Origin: Planctomycetaceae bacterium
Lineage (GTDB): Bacteria; Planctomycetota; Planctomycetia; Planctomycetales; Planctomycetaceae
Assembly: GCA_014762625.1 (NCBI GenBank)
Contig: JABURQ010000173.1
Span: forward strand, 1 to 45,425
Direction of reading: 5' to 3'
DNA: 45,425 nucleotides
The notes beneath the pieces were generated by a model. It did not search any database. It worked only from the letters and a program-made list of their open reading frames with translations, and was not told the origin of the DNA. The position numbers were made by a program, and so were the translations under genes. Shown one piece after another: positions 7,807 to 15,946 of this stretch (position 1 is the first letter of the stretch; each line of letters starts with the position of its first letter).

Positions 7807-9087
7807 TCAGCGGGTGGGGCGGAAACCCATGAATTGCCAGCGGGCGGCCGGCGGAAAGAAATTCCGGTACGTTGAGCGGATATGATCGGCACTGGTAGCG
7901 ACCGACCCGCCTCGTAAAACGTACTGATTGCACATGAACTTGCCGTTGTATTCCCCGAGGGCACCTGCTGCGGGTTGATAGCCGGGATACGCGGTATAGG
8001 GACTCGCCGTCCATTCCCAGACGTTGCCGAACATCTGGCTCAATTCCTCCGTTGTTTCGACGGCTTGCGGGTGCAGGACTATCTCCTTCGCGATTAGCGT
8101 ATCAGCAAAGTGCCCCTCCATTGAAGGAATGGACTCCGTCGCGAATTCCCATTCGGCTTCAGTCGGGAGACGGTATCCGGCCCAGCGACAAAAGGCATCC
8201 GCCTCAAAATAACTGACGTGAGTGACGGGGCGATTCAGATCGAGCGGCTTGAGTCCTCCCAAGGTGAACTCGTGCCATTCGCTTTCCTGGTGCTTCCAGT
8301 AGAGGGGGGCTTCCCACTGTTCCTCCTGAACCGTTTGCCAACCGAGCGAGAGCCAGTGTTCCGGCTGTCGATATCCGCCCGCTTCGATGAACTGAAGATA
8401 TTCGCCGTTCGTGATCGGACTGTGCCGCAAGGCGAACTGTTCGAGAAACACGCGATGTCGCGGCGATTCATTATCGTAGGCGAAATCGGATCCGTCGTGG
8501 CCGATTTCAACCAGACCTTCCGGAAACGTGGTCCAGCGATCGAGGTTGAGTTCTTGCGACGAGGATGACCAGATATCGTCGCGATATACGGGCAGGGTCG
8601 GGTTAGACGCGAAGACATGCTTGATGTCGGTCAGCATCAACTCCTGATGCTGTTGTTCGTGGTGCAGTCCGAGTTCCAGCACACTCTGTTGCTTTGAGTT
8701 CAATTTTTCAGACTGCAAGGCCTCGAGAACGCGCTCGTCAATCAGTCGGCGATATTCCATGATCTCCGCGAACGAGGGGCGGGACTGGGTTCCGCGATGC
8801 GGTCGCGGGAACTGATGACCGACCGAGTTGTAGTAGGAGTTAAAAAGATACTCGTACTGTGTATTGACCGGGTGGTAATCGGGAATTGATTTCAGCAAAA
8901 AGGTTTCGAAAAACCAGGTGGTATGCGCCAGATGCCAGCGCAGGGGGCTGACGTCGGGCATCGTCTGCAGGCAGCAGTCTTCCGGCGTGAGGGTGTCGCA
9001 CAACTGCTCACTGAAGTGACGAATTCGCGTGTATCGTTTGCGGTGGGCAGGGGAGATGGTTGCCTCTTGAAGATCAGCATTCGCCAT
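7807..9087 (-). CDS. egtB: Ergothioneine sulfoxide synthase EgtB
   Basis: A 426-residue iron-dependent enzyme that oxidatively joins a thiol substrate to hercynine in ergothioneine synthesis. The N-terminal DinB-like domain carries the iron ligands: His55 in the LAHTTWFFE motif, and His143 and His147 in HEQQHQE. The C-terminal formylglycine-generating-enzyme-like domain (about 190-426) ends in the family-typical RNFFPP...RWQFMGFR segment. Start ATG is preceded by GAGGA. It lies 76 bases downstream of egtD on the same strand. No egtA or egtC is seen, which fits the usual non-actinobacterial EgtB/EgtD route. Whether the thiol donor is gamma-glutamylcysteine or cysteine is not determined by the sequence. 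Confidence 0.93.
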   Translation of the reverse strand: MANADLQEATISPAHRKRYTRIRHFSEQLCDTLTPEDCCLQTMPDVSPLRWHLAHTTWFFETFLLKSIPDYHPVNTQYEYLFNSYYNSVGHQFPRPHRGTQSRPSFAEIMEYRRLIDERVLEALQSEKLNSKQQSVLELGLHHEQQHQELMLTDIKHVFASNPTLPVYRDDIWSSSSQELNLDRWTTFPEGLVEIGHDGSDFAYDNESPRHRVFLEQFALRHSPITNGEYLQFIEAGGYRQPEHWLSLGWQTVQEEQWEAPLYWKHQESEWHEFTLGGLKPLDLNRPVTHVSYFEADAFCRWAGYRLPTEAEWEFATESIPSMEGHFADTLIAKEIVLHPQAVETTEELSQMFGNVWEWTASPYTAYPGYQPAAGALGEYNGKFMCNQYVLRGGSVATSADHIRSTYRNFFPPAARWQFMGFRPTR

Positions 9088-9163
9088 GACAGTCTTCCTC
9101 GATCGCGCCGTCGGTTACGGTGAATTCATCTCTTTTCAGAACGCTCTGACCTTCGTGAATCAA

Positions 9164-10120
9164 TTACCGGACGCGACAATGCAAGACCGCAAACCAGTCA
9201 CGTTCGTCCGTCCAGGAGGTTTCAATTCGAAAACCTGCCGCTTCCGCGAGTGCGGAAAAACGATCCAATGAGTATTTGTGCGAGTTCTCGGTATGAATCG
9301 ATTCGCCGGTTGCGAATTCAAATTCCCGCTCGGCAATCGTCACCGTCTGCTCGCAATCACTCACAAGATGCATTTCGATACGCGAATGTTTCTCGTTCCA
9401 GATAGCCTCGTGCCGAAACTGATCGAGATCGAAATCCCCCTCCAGTTCCCGATTGATGCGTGTGAGTAAATTGAGATTGAACTCGGCGGTCACGCCTGCG
9501 GAGTCGTTGTAAGCCGCTTTCAGGACATCGATCTCTTTTTCCAGATCGATGCCGATCAACAGACTTCCTTCCGGACCGACCAGATCAGCCATCTGTTTCA
9601 GCAGGCGCCCCGCTTCTTCCTGCGGAAAGTTTCCGAGTGTCGATCCGGGGAAATAGACCACGCGACGGCTGGGACTCTCGGCGAGCTGAAAAGTATCGAT
9701 GGGCTGCGTGAAGTCGGCGACGATCGGGACGATCTCAAACTGGGGGTACAGCGAGCGAAGACTATCAGCCACATCGAGCAGATAGTCGCCCGAGATATCG
9801 ATCGGAGCGTAAGTGAGCGGCGGAGTGAGACTGTCGAGCAGTAATCGCGTTTTGAGGCTGCTGCCGCTCCCGAACTCGATCAAGGTGGAGTGGGGACCGA
9901 TCTTCTCAGCCATACGATCGACGCACGATTCCATAATCTCCAGCTCGGTGCGAGTCGGATAATACTCGTCCAGTTCGCAAATCTGGTCGAACAGTTCGGA
10001 GCCTCGGACGTCGTAAAAATATTTGCAGGGGAGAGTTTTCTGAGGACGCGATAACCCCTTCCAGACATCCGCCAGAAAATCGCTTTCCGTTAATGTACTC
10101 GTGGAAGAGGCGGGATTCAT
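9164..10120 (-). CDS. egtD: L-histidine N-alpha-methyltransferase EgtD
   Basis: A 318-residue SAM-dependent methyltransferase that trimethylates histidine to hercynine, the first step of ergothioneine synthesis. The SAM-binding motif is EFGSGSSLKT, and the family signature YFPGSTLGNF follows. Near the N-terminus, CKYFYDVRGSELFDQI matches the EgtD entry motif. I use the ATG at 10120 because AAGGA lies at good spacing; the longer frame to 10183 has no ribosome site and extra residues not expected in the family. Downstream egtB makes this a two-gene pathway unit, and the nucleotidyltransferase upstream (119-base gap) may be co-transcribed. Confidence 0.94.
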   Translation of the reverse strand: MNPASSTSTLTESDFLADVWKGLSRPQKTLPCKYFYDVRGSELFDQICELDEYYPTRTELEIMESCVDRMAEKIGPHSTLIEFGSGSSLKTRLLLDSLTPPLTYAPIDISGDYLLDVADSLRSLYPQFEIVPIVADFTQPIDTFQLAESPSRRVVYFPGSTLGNFPQEEAGRLLKQMADLVGPEGSLLIGIDLEKEIDVLKAAYNDSAGVTAEFNLNLLTRINRELEGDFDLDQFRHEAIWNEKHSRIEMHLVSDCEQTVTIAEREFEFATGESIHTENSHKYSLDRFSALAEAAGFRIETSWTDERDWFAVLHCRVR

Positions 10121-10239
10121 AAAATCGTTCCTTCGATAGGTGAAGACGTTTTGCATCGTAGGACCGTTGGTTGGGATTTCCAACGATTTTCGCGAGCTTC
10201 ATGAACGGCAGACCGCCATATACCGATGCGGGAAAACAT

Positions 10240-11253
10240 TCAGAGCAAAAGTTCGTGACGAAACTCAAGGGGCCAAGTCTCGCTCTGCGAATGCAGAATC
10301 TCTGTGAAGGTATGCACAAATTCGGTCGCGTTGGCATCAAGCATAACAAATTCCGCACACTTTTGTTCGGGATTGCCGACATCACGCAGACGGCAGACAA
10401 ATTCCTCATCGGCCATTATCTGCAAAAAATGAGCGTAGCGTGCGGTCAATTGTTTTGTTGGATCGGGCTTGGCGAATCTGCAAACTCGTTCGAGAGGCGT
10501 GAGCGTTAAGCCTGAGTGCAACAGGTTCAGGGAATCATTCTGCCGGCGAGATGCTTCCCCCAGCAACATGAGAAAACCGAAGATCAGCAGGTTGCGACTG
10601 TGGCGGAATTTGAGATTGATGTATCGCCACTCGGCGACGGAGCGATCGTCGAGCCAGAGCGATCGAACCCCCAACGCTTTCCAGTATCGAATCACTTCAT
10701 TGAGTAGTCCGAGCCACTGTTGTTCGGGCAGATCGCAACCTCGTTGAAATCGCTGGAGCACTTCACGCTGAAGTCTGACAAAATGATCCTCGTGGTAGAC
10801 CGGTTGCGAGTCCAGCAATAACTGGATCCGCTTGCCGTACACGAATTGATCTTCATCGACCTGGCCGCGAGTGTCCGGGTTGATCAGTTGTCCCCAGGTA
10901 ACTGTCTCTGAAAAAATGCCGTTCGGCTTGGGGCGGATCAGGCCGAGCGGTTCGAGTCGTTTCCAGATCTCGGCGTGAATGGCTCTTCCTTGATCGGATT
11001 CCGGGGGGATATCGTCGATCGTGACAATGATCAGATCGCAATCGGAACCTGGAAGCTGCTCCATCCGCCCCATCGAACCGCAGACGTAGATGGTGACCAC
11101 TTCAGTGGGAACCTCTTTGGAAAGCACGTCCCGAATCCTTTGCAAACTTTCGCGGGAACGATTCCAACAAGCGTCGAGCGTCTCCGGCAGGTGTGGGATC
11201 AGGCACTCGCGATCGGCGGGGCAGGGGAGAGGATCGGAATCATTGTCAAACAT
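10240..11253 (-). CDS. DUF294-type putative nucleotidyltransferase
   Basis: A 337-residue cytoplasmic protein with a nucleotidyltransferase core: GSMGRMEQ at 59-66 and SDCDL at 70-74 match the GSxGR...SDxD pattern of the polymerase-beta superfamily (DUF294 / GlnD-like), with the two aspartates as metal ligands. The C-terminal part (about 170-337) is helical, as in DUF294_C proteins. It probably transfers a nucleotide to a protein or small molecule; the target is unknown. It is the first gene of a minus-strand run nucleotidyltransferase-egtD-egtB and is divergent from the oxidoreductase gene, with a 62-base gap that must hold promoters for both directions. A link with ergothioneine is only positional. 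Confidence 0.75.
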   Translation of the reverse strand: MFDNDSDPLPCPADRECLIPHLPETLDACWNRSRESLQRIRDVLSKEVPTEVVTIYVCGSMGRMEQLPGSDCDLIIVTIDDIPPESDQGRAIHAEIWKRLEPLGLIRPKPNGIFSETVTWGQLINPDTRGQVDEDQFVYGKRIQLLLDSQPVYHEDHFVRLQREVLQRFQRGCDLPEQQWLGLLNEVIRYWKALGVRSLWLDDRSVAEWRYINLKFRHSRNLLIFGFLMLLGEASRRQNDSLNLLHSGLTLTPLERVCRFAKPDPTKQLTARYAHFLQIMADEEFVCRLRDVGNPEQKCAEFVMLDANATEFVHTFTEILHSQSETWPLEFRHELLL

Positions 11254-11315
11254 ATCGCGAGCCGACGGCGAGTGGTGTAAGGTAAGAAAAACATGCGTTC
11301 CAGAAAGTTTCTATC

Positions 11316-12440
11316 ATGACCGACTCCGAATCCAAAGTCTCCACCGATCTCGACTATCTTCCCATCCTGCCCGAAAACCGGGACGTCCCCATCGGCTGCA
11401 TAGGCTCCGGCTTCATTATGGCCGACTGTCACCTGGTCGCCTATCGCAACAACGGCTTCAACCCCGTCGCCATCGCCAGCCGTAATCCCGACCACGCCAA
11501 AGAAGTCGCCGAGCGACACCACATCGGCAAAGTGTACGACCATTACTCGGAACTCCTTGAGGACTCCGATATCGAAGTGCTTGATGTCGCCGTCCCGCCA
11601 GATATCACCATCGAGGTGATCCGCGCAGCGGTCAAACACAACGACCACCTGCGCGGTATTCTCTGCCAGAAACCGCTAGGCATGAACTTCGCGGAAGCGA
11701 AGGAGATCGTGGAGCTGTGCGAGCAGGCGGGGATCGAACTCGCCGTCAATCAGAACATGCGCTACGACCAGTCGATCCGGGCCTGCAAATCTCTATTGAG
11801 ACGCGGCGACCTCGGCGATCCGGTGTTGATGACGATCGACATGCGGGCCGTTCCGCACTGGATGTCGTGGCAGGAACGTCTCGGCTGGGTCACGCTGCGG
11901 ATTATGAGCATCCATCATCTGGACGCGTTCCGTTATCTGCTGGGCGATCCGCAGCGCGTCTTTGCCAGCATCCGGACCGATCCCCGAACGGCGGAAAAGT
12001 TTCCGCACGAGGACGGCATCTGTCTCTACATTCTGGAATACGAAAACGGTGTCCGGGCGGCCTCCTGGGACGACGTCTGGGCTGGGCCCGTCGGAGACGA
12101 CAGTGAAAACGAACCCTCGATCCGCTGGCGACTGGAAGGGACAGAAGGACTCGCGCGGGGGACCATCGGCTGGCCCAGCTATCCGGAGAGAACACCCAGC
12201 ACACTCGACTTCATCAGTTCCGAAAAACCGGGCGTCTGGCAAACGCCGCGCTGGCCGGAAGTCTGGTTTCCGGATGCATTTGTCGGCCCGATGGCTCATC
12301 TGTTGTGCGGCCTGGAATCGGGACGCCCGCTGGAAATCAGCGGGCGCGATAACCTCAAAACGATGGCGCTAGTCGATGCCTGTTATCTCTCTGCCCAGGA
12401 ACATCGAGCCGTGGAAATCGACGAAATTCTGAATTCGTGA
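11316..12440 (+). CDS. Gfo/Idh/MocA family oxidoreductase
   Basis: A 374-residue NAD(P)-dependent sugar or inositol oxidoreductase. The Rossmann motif [13 protein letters not shown] begins at about residue 28, and the family EKP motif appears as CQKP at 117-120, with Lys119 the expected catalytic lysine. The C-terminal alpha/beta domain runs from about 150 to the end, with a conserved SIHHLD segment. No signal peptide, unlike many planctomycete relatives that carry a Tat signal, so this one should be cytoplasmic. It is single on the plus strand and divergent from the nucleotidyltransferase. Substrate not predictable from sequence. Confidence 0.88.
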   Translation: MTDSESKVSTDLDYLPILPENRDVPIGCIGSGFIMADCHLVAYRNNGFNPVAIASRNPDHAKEVAERHHIGKVYDHYSELLEDSDIEVLDVAVPPDITIEVIRAAVKHNDHLRGILCQKPLGMNFAEAKEIVELCEQAGIELAVNQNMRYDQSIRACKSLLRRGDLGDPVLMTIDMRAVPHWMSWQERLGWVTLRIMSIHHLDAFRYLLGDPQRVFASIRTDPRTAEKFPHEDGICLYILEYENGVRAASWDDVWAGPVGDDSENEPSIRWRLEGTEGLARGTIGWPSYPERTPSTLDFISSEKPGVWQTPRWPEVWFPDAFVGPMAHLLCGLESGRPLEISGRDNLKTMALVDACYLSAQEHRAVEIDEILNS

Positions 12441-12615
12441 CCCTCGGCATTCATCATTCGGGCGTGTTGTAAACTGCTGCCAGATAGAAGGATAGGATGG
12501 ATCGTGTGATTTTCTGAAACTTTTGTCGTCCAAGAGAGGGAGAATTCCGTACTATCAAAAACCCATCTCTCCTTTTTATTTTCCATCATGACATCGCATG
12601 ACGATGGAGGATTTC

Positions 12616-13305
12616 ATGCACGTCTTACTCGCCACCGTCATCCTGGCCGGCAGTCCCGCCGAGCCGGTCGTTGATCTCTGCCCCACGCATCAAGTGATGG
12701 CCGAGCAACTCGCCGACGAAGTCCAGACCGGCACGCTTCTCTTCTCGCAAGGGGACTGCCTCGCGGTGAAGGTCTTTTCCAAATCGGAATACACCCACGT
12801 TGCCACGGTCGTCGTCGAGGACAATCAGCCGATTGTCTACGAATCGACGAACGGCGTCGGCGTCCGCAAGTTACCCCTCGACGAATACATCGCGGTCAGC
12901 GCGCCGGATGAACTCCACGTCTATCAGCCAACGTTCGAATTCCATCAGAAACTTCAGGCTCCGTTTGTCTCACATCTCAAACAGGAACTCGGCAGGCCTT
13001 ATTCCGTCAAACACCACTTGACCGGTAAACGGTGCGAAGGGGTCCATTGCGCGGAGTACGTGACTGACGCCCTGATAGCCGCCGACATCATGCGTGCGAA
13101 GCAGCCACCCAAAGTTTCCCCCGGTTCTCTCCGCAACGGCATCGAACAGGCCAGGCGCTACCGCGAAACACTTGTGCTGAATCTGGAACCGCCGGAACCA
13201 GAACGCGAAGAAGGAGACGGCTGGTGCGAGAGCCTCTGGCTCGATACGAAATACTGCACGCAGGACTGTTACGTTTCGTTCAAGCGAAAGTTTCTGTGTC
13301 GGTAG
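12616..13305 (+). CDS. YiiX-like permuted papain-fold hydrolase
   Basis: A 229-residue protein of the circularly permuted NlpC/P60-like (YiiX/YebB, DUF830) group. The first block has TGTLLFSQG followed by YTHVATVV, where His61 is the expected catalytic histidine; the later VHCAEYVTDAL supplies Cys145. Such enzymes cleave amide or thioester bonds, for example in peptidoglycan peptides or lipids. The hydrophobic start is short, so export is possible but not certain. I choose the ATG at 12616 because GGAGG lies 5 bases upstream; the ATG at 12598 has no such site. The C-terminus has extra cysteines (three within about 20 residues), an unusual feature whose role is unknown. Confidence 0.78.
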   Translation: MHVLLATVILAGSPAEPVVDLCPTHQVMAEQLADEVQTGTLLFSQGDCLAVKVFSKSEYTHVATVVVEDNQPIVYESTNGVGVRKLPLDEYIAVSAPDELHVYQPTFEFHQKLQAPFVSHLKQELGRPYSVKHHLTGKRCEGVHCAEYVTDALIAADIMRAKQPPKVSPGSLRNGIEQARRYRETLVLNLEPPEPEREEGDGWCESLWLDTKYCTQDCYVSFKRKFLCR

Positions 13306-13356
13306 AGTAGGAAACAGGAGTCAGGATTTAGGAAATTGGATGTTTTATTTGAGCCG

Positions 13357-13370
13357 CGTGCGCAAGCACG
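13357..13370. repeat. GCAA-capped palindrome, copy 2
   Basis: CGTGC-GCAA-GCACG, identical to the copy at 428-441. Here the flanks extend the pairing a little (CCG before, CGG after, with a small offset). It lies in the 135-base gap between the papain-fold hydrolase and the zinc-ribbon gene. Confidence 0.5.
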
Positions 13371-13440
13371 GCGGAGACGAAGAGTCTTATTTGTGACCAT
13401 CTTCTAGTGCGTATTAGCGATCGATCGAAAGCCCCAGACC

Positions 13441-13692
13441 ATGACCACCACTTGCGAAAAATGCGGCTCGGACAAGATCATTCCGGAAGTGAAGATGCTC
13501 GATTCTGGACAGTATTCGGCTGGGAACACAAAGGTCGTAATTCACGGCAACCCTGAGGCAATCTTCTTCAAGGAACGGTTCTACGGAGAACTGACCGCCG
13601 ACATCTGTGGCGAGTGCGGTCATGTGGAATTGAACGCCGCAAACCCGGAGGAACTCTGGAGGGCCTATCAGAAATCGCTGGAGAAACGTTGA
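13441..13692 (+). CDS. Small zinc-ribbon protein
   Basis: An 83-residue protein with two CxxC knuckles, Cys5/Cys8 and Cys56/Cys59, that should bind one zinc ion. The segment between them is typical of short nucleic-acid-binding zinc ribbons found as stand-alone proteins in many bacteria. No membrane segment. There is no strong ribosome site, but the conserved knuckles and the plain start support it. It stands alone on the plus strand, facing the 3' end of the mraZ transcript. Function unknown. Confidence 0.75.
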   Translation: MTTTCEKCGSDKIIPEVKMLDSGQYSAGNTKVVIHGNPEAIFFKERFYGELTADICGECGHVELNAANPEELWRAYQKSLEKR

Positions 13693-13837
13693 AAATGGAA
13701 CAAAACTTCGCCGCAATCGTCAGATCGCGGAGGTTCGCGTTTCCAGGAGCCAATAAGAAGCATCGAAACGATTTCTCCCACACGAGGCTGCTTTCTCCAT
13801 CTCTGCTGTGATAAATGCGGGTTCCAGAAATGCGCAT

Positions 13838-13862
13838 AAAAAAAGCCCCGCATTGCGGGGCT
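13838..13862 (-). terminator. Strong rho-independent terminator
   Basis: On the minus strand, AGCCCCGC-aat-GCGGGGCT (8-bp GC-rich stem, 3-base loop) is followed by a run of seven T. It ends the minus-strand transcript that includes mraZ and the structured RNA just upstream. On the plus strand there is no T-run after the hairpin. Confidence 0.9.
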
Positions 13863-13864
13863 CC

Positions 13865-13920
13865 GTGACATACGACTTGATGCTGCTAATCCATCAGCAT
13901 CTCACCAAATCGCGTGTCAC
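13865..13920 (-). ncRNA. Candidate structured RNA 3' of mraZ
   Basis: Read on the minus strand, nested complementary blocks form one long hairpin: GTGACA/TGTCAC (outer), CGATTT/AAGTCG (one G-U), and GATGCTG/CAGCATC around a 9-base loop. That is 19 pairs with a 2x2 internal loop and one 5-base bulge, and the terminator begins two bases later. It could be an independent small RNA, or the structured 3' UTR of mraZ mRNA. The 14198-13921 stretch between it and mraZ has no credible gene. I know no family that matches. Confidence 0.4.
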
Positions 13921-14198
13921 AACCAGGCAGCCAAGTCACCATCCGTAACTGAGATCAACAGCCTTGTTAATCGCCATCCTTGATTTGCTGCTCGAGTTTC
14001 AAAAAAGAAAACGTTCCTTGGAAATAAAAACGGCGTCCCTGCCAAACAGTCCGTCCCTGGATATTGAGAGAAGAAATGAAAGCCGGTCGATCGCTCGGAG
14101 TGAACGAATGAGTGATCTGTCGCCATCCTTCTTTCGTCAGAACGTTTTCTTCCGTAGGTCAAATTTTAAGTCAGTGTCAATGAACGCATTGAAAATCT

Positions 14199-14681
14199 TC
14201 AGCCGGAGAGATCCTTGAACAAGGGACTGAACTCCGGCATTTCCGTCTGTAACAATTCCAGCCAGTTGGTCGGATTCCAGATTTCGATGCAAATCGCTGC
14301 ACCGACAATCATCACCTCTCCTCCCGGCTGCACATTCAGAAATTCACGAAACCCTTCGGGCACTAAAACCCGCGAACGATTCGCTAACTGAATGTCTCGC
14401 GATCGAGTCGACAGCAGACGTCCGAGTCGCTGCACTTCACTCCATCGCTCTTCCATTCGACCGGCGGAAATCTTCTGTTGAATGATGGCGATCCCATCAT
14501 CCAGCCGTTTCTGCCAGTCCGCCGCCCGCCACAAACTCACACACCCCGCACGTTCCTTGACCATCACTGTTTTCCCGTTTTCATCCGTCACAGCTTTCGC
14601 CATTTCAGGAGGAAGCGTCAACCGGTAACGATCATCGATCGTCCGTTTGAGTTCGCCGGTAATCAGGGTTTCGGTCGCCAT
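14199..14681 (-). CDS. mraZ: MraZ family transcriptional regulator (orphan)
   Basis: A 160-residue protein with two SpoVT/AbrB-like DNA-binding repeats: the first around [16 protein letters not shown] (residues 9-24), the second around residues 97-112 ([16 protein letters not shown]). The C-terminal [16 protein letters not shown] matches the MraZ signature closely. In other bacteria MraZ is the first gene of the dcw cluster and represses its own promoter through repeated TGGG elements. Here it stands alone: no mraW, ftsL, murE or ftsZ neighbours. Its own upstream region carries repeated TGGG/CCCA boxes, so autoregulation looks likely. It is slightly longer than the usual 140-150 residues. An orphan AbrB-type regulator is the alternative, but I favour MraZ. 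Confidence 0.85.
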   Translation of the reverse strand: MATETLITGELKRTIDDRYRLTLPPEMAKAVTDENGKTVMVKERAGCVSLWRAADWQKRLDDGIAIIQQKISAGRMEERWSEVQRLGRLLSTRSRDIQLANRSRVLVPEGFREFLNVQPGGEVMIVGAAICIEIWNPTNWLELLQTEMPEFSPLFKDLSG

Positions 14682-14735
14682 GAGAATGCCTGAGATCAGA
14701 CAGGTCTTCGAGTCGAAAGCGTTTACTTGCCTTCG

Positions 14736-14764
14736 ATTCTATTGGGCGAATTACCCACAATCAA
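14736..14764 (-). promoter_or_regulatory. mraZ promoter (sigma70-like)
   Basis: On the minus strand, TTGATT (14764-14759) and TAGAAT (14741-14736) are separated by exactly 17 bases, an optimal spacing for a housekeeping promoter. The spacer contains the palindromic operator box 14743-14757. The transcript would begin near 14729, about 48 bases before the mraZ ATG. Confidence 0.65.
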
Positions 14765-14833
14765 TTATTATCAAAGATCATTTTGGGTTGGTTACCCACA
14801 TCACACGCATAAAGTACCCTGAGGTTCTGGGTA
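14743..14833. promoter_or_regulatory. Repeated TGGG/CCCA operator boxes upstream of mraZ
   Basis: Two 15-bp boxes of form TGGGTAA-N4-CCCA (read on the minus strand) lie at 14743-14757 (N4 = TTCG) and 14784-14798 (N4 = CCAA), 41 bases apart, about four helical turns. A third, looser site at 14815-14833 pairs TACCC with GGGTA across 9 bases. TGGG repeats are the known recognition element of MraZ in E. coli, so these are likely MraZ binding sites. The first box sits between the -35 and -10 elements, a position suited to repression. Confidence 0.65.
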
Positions 14834-14951
14834 GTTCAAATGAATTCTGACGAATTTTTCAGTTTTTCCGAAAACTCCAATTGGGCGGAGATCCCACCTC
14901 CGGAAAATTGCTAGGATGCTGGCGAGAGCATGATCAGTCCCCCCTTGAGAG

Positions 14952-15899
14952 ATGGACATAAGAATGACGGTTGAACCCGGCTTGAACGAAAACGAAAATA
15001 CAATTCTCGACGAGATCATGGAGGAGTTGGATACGTCCGATTTTGAACGTCTCCCCAAGTCTGCCATTGAAGCCGCTCGGAAACATCGCGATCAGATCAT
15101 CCCCTTGTTGATCGAATCAATTGCCCAAGCCACGGAGCGGGCGAGAAAGGGAGAGTATGTCGAAGAAAACTCTCATTTTTATGCTTTCTATCTGCTGACG
15201 GAATTCGAAGCCAAAGAGGCACTTCCGGCAATTGTGGATTCTGTCTTGCTTCCCGGTGAAACTCCGCATGACCTGTATGGGGATACCATCACGGAGAAGC
15301 TTCAAGGCTGTTTGGCGGCATTATCGAATCCACCTTTTGAGGAGATCGAACGAATCATTAGTTGCGATGAAGCCGATGAGTATGTCCGCTGGGCTGCCGC
15401 AGGTAGCTATTTGTATCTCGTGCGAGATGGAAAATTGACGCGGGAAGAAGCCGTTCATCGGCTCAAACGCCATCTTGTAAATGCGATCGAAAAAGAAACT
15501 GTCCCGCTCATATCCTACCTGATATGCGAACTGTCCGATTACTCACCTCATGAAGCCGAAGCGGAAATACGGCAGGCGTTCGAAGCAGATCTCGTTGATG
15601 AAATAACAATTAATCTCAGAGGGATTGAGGAAAGTCTGCGGGGGGGCGATCACTATTTTCAGACGAGTTTGAGCCGATGTCGCCCCACGGGCATCGACGA
15701 CACCATCGCAGAGTTATCGAAATGGGCCAGCTTCAAGACTCCCCCACCGGCGACAGATTCCGAGTTCCTAGACGAGGACGACTGGGACTATCGAGATGAT
15801 TCCGACACCATCAGAAACCTGAATCCGAAAATCGGACGTAACGATCCTTGCCCTTGTGACAGCGGCAAGAAATACAAGAAGTGTTGCGGCAAGAGTTGA
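14952..15899 (+). CDS. DUF1186 and SEC-C motif protein
   Basis: A 315-residue soluble protein. The middle part (about 60-250) is a helical repeat region of the DUF1186 type. The C-terminus has an acidic linker, then the zinc-binding SEC-C motif, with the C-P-C and later C-C in NDPCPC and KKCCGKS. SEC-C is found at the end of SecA and in many accessory proteins that contact SecA or ribosomes, so a role in protein export or quality control is possible but unproven. It is transcribed away from mraZ, and the shared 270-base gap may carry promoters for both. Confidence 0.8.
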   Translation: MDIRMTVEPGLNENENTILDEIMEELDTSDFERLPKSAIEAARKHRDQIIPLLIESIAQATERARKGEYVEENSHFYAFYLLTEFEAKEALPAIVDSVLLPGETPHDLYGDTITEKLQGCLAALSNPPFEEIERIISCDEADEYVRWAAAGSYLYLVRDGKLTREEAVHRLKRHLVNAIEKETVPLISYLICELSDYSPHEAEAEIRQAFEADLVDEITINLRGIEESLRGGDHYFQTSLSRCRPTGIDDTIAELSKWASFKTPPPATDSEFLDEDDWDYRDDSDTIRNLNPKIGRNDPCPCDSGKKYKKCCGKS

Positions 15900-15946
15900 A
15901 AGCGTTTGCCGGAGGGGCGATACGGAGACACGAATGAATCGAAACT

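Noticed and set aside
12525-12585. Possible terminator after the oxidoreductase gene
   Set aside because: GGAGA/TCTCC then a T-run, but only about five pairs across a long loop. Too weak to call.
13917-14162. Minus-strand 81-codon frame between mraZ and the terminator
   Set aside because: Odd composition, no ribosome site and no family. The region is better explained as an untranslated or small-RNA stretch.
14199-14681. mraZ as head of a dcw cluster
   Set aside because: No mraW, ftsL, ftsI, mur or ftsZ gene lies on either side. The neighbours are a zinc-ribbon protein and a SEC-C protein.
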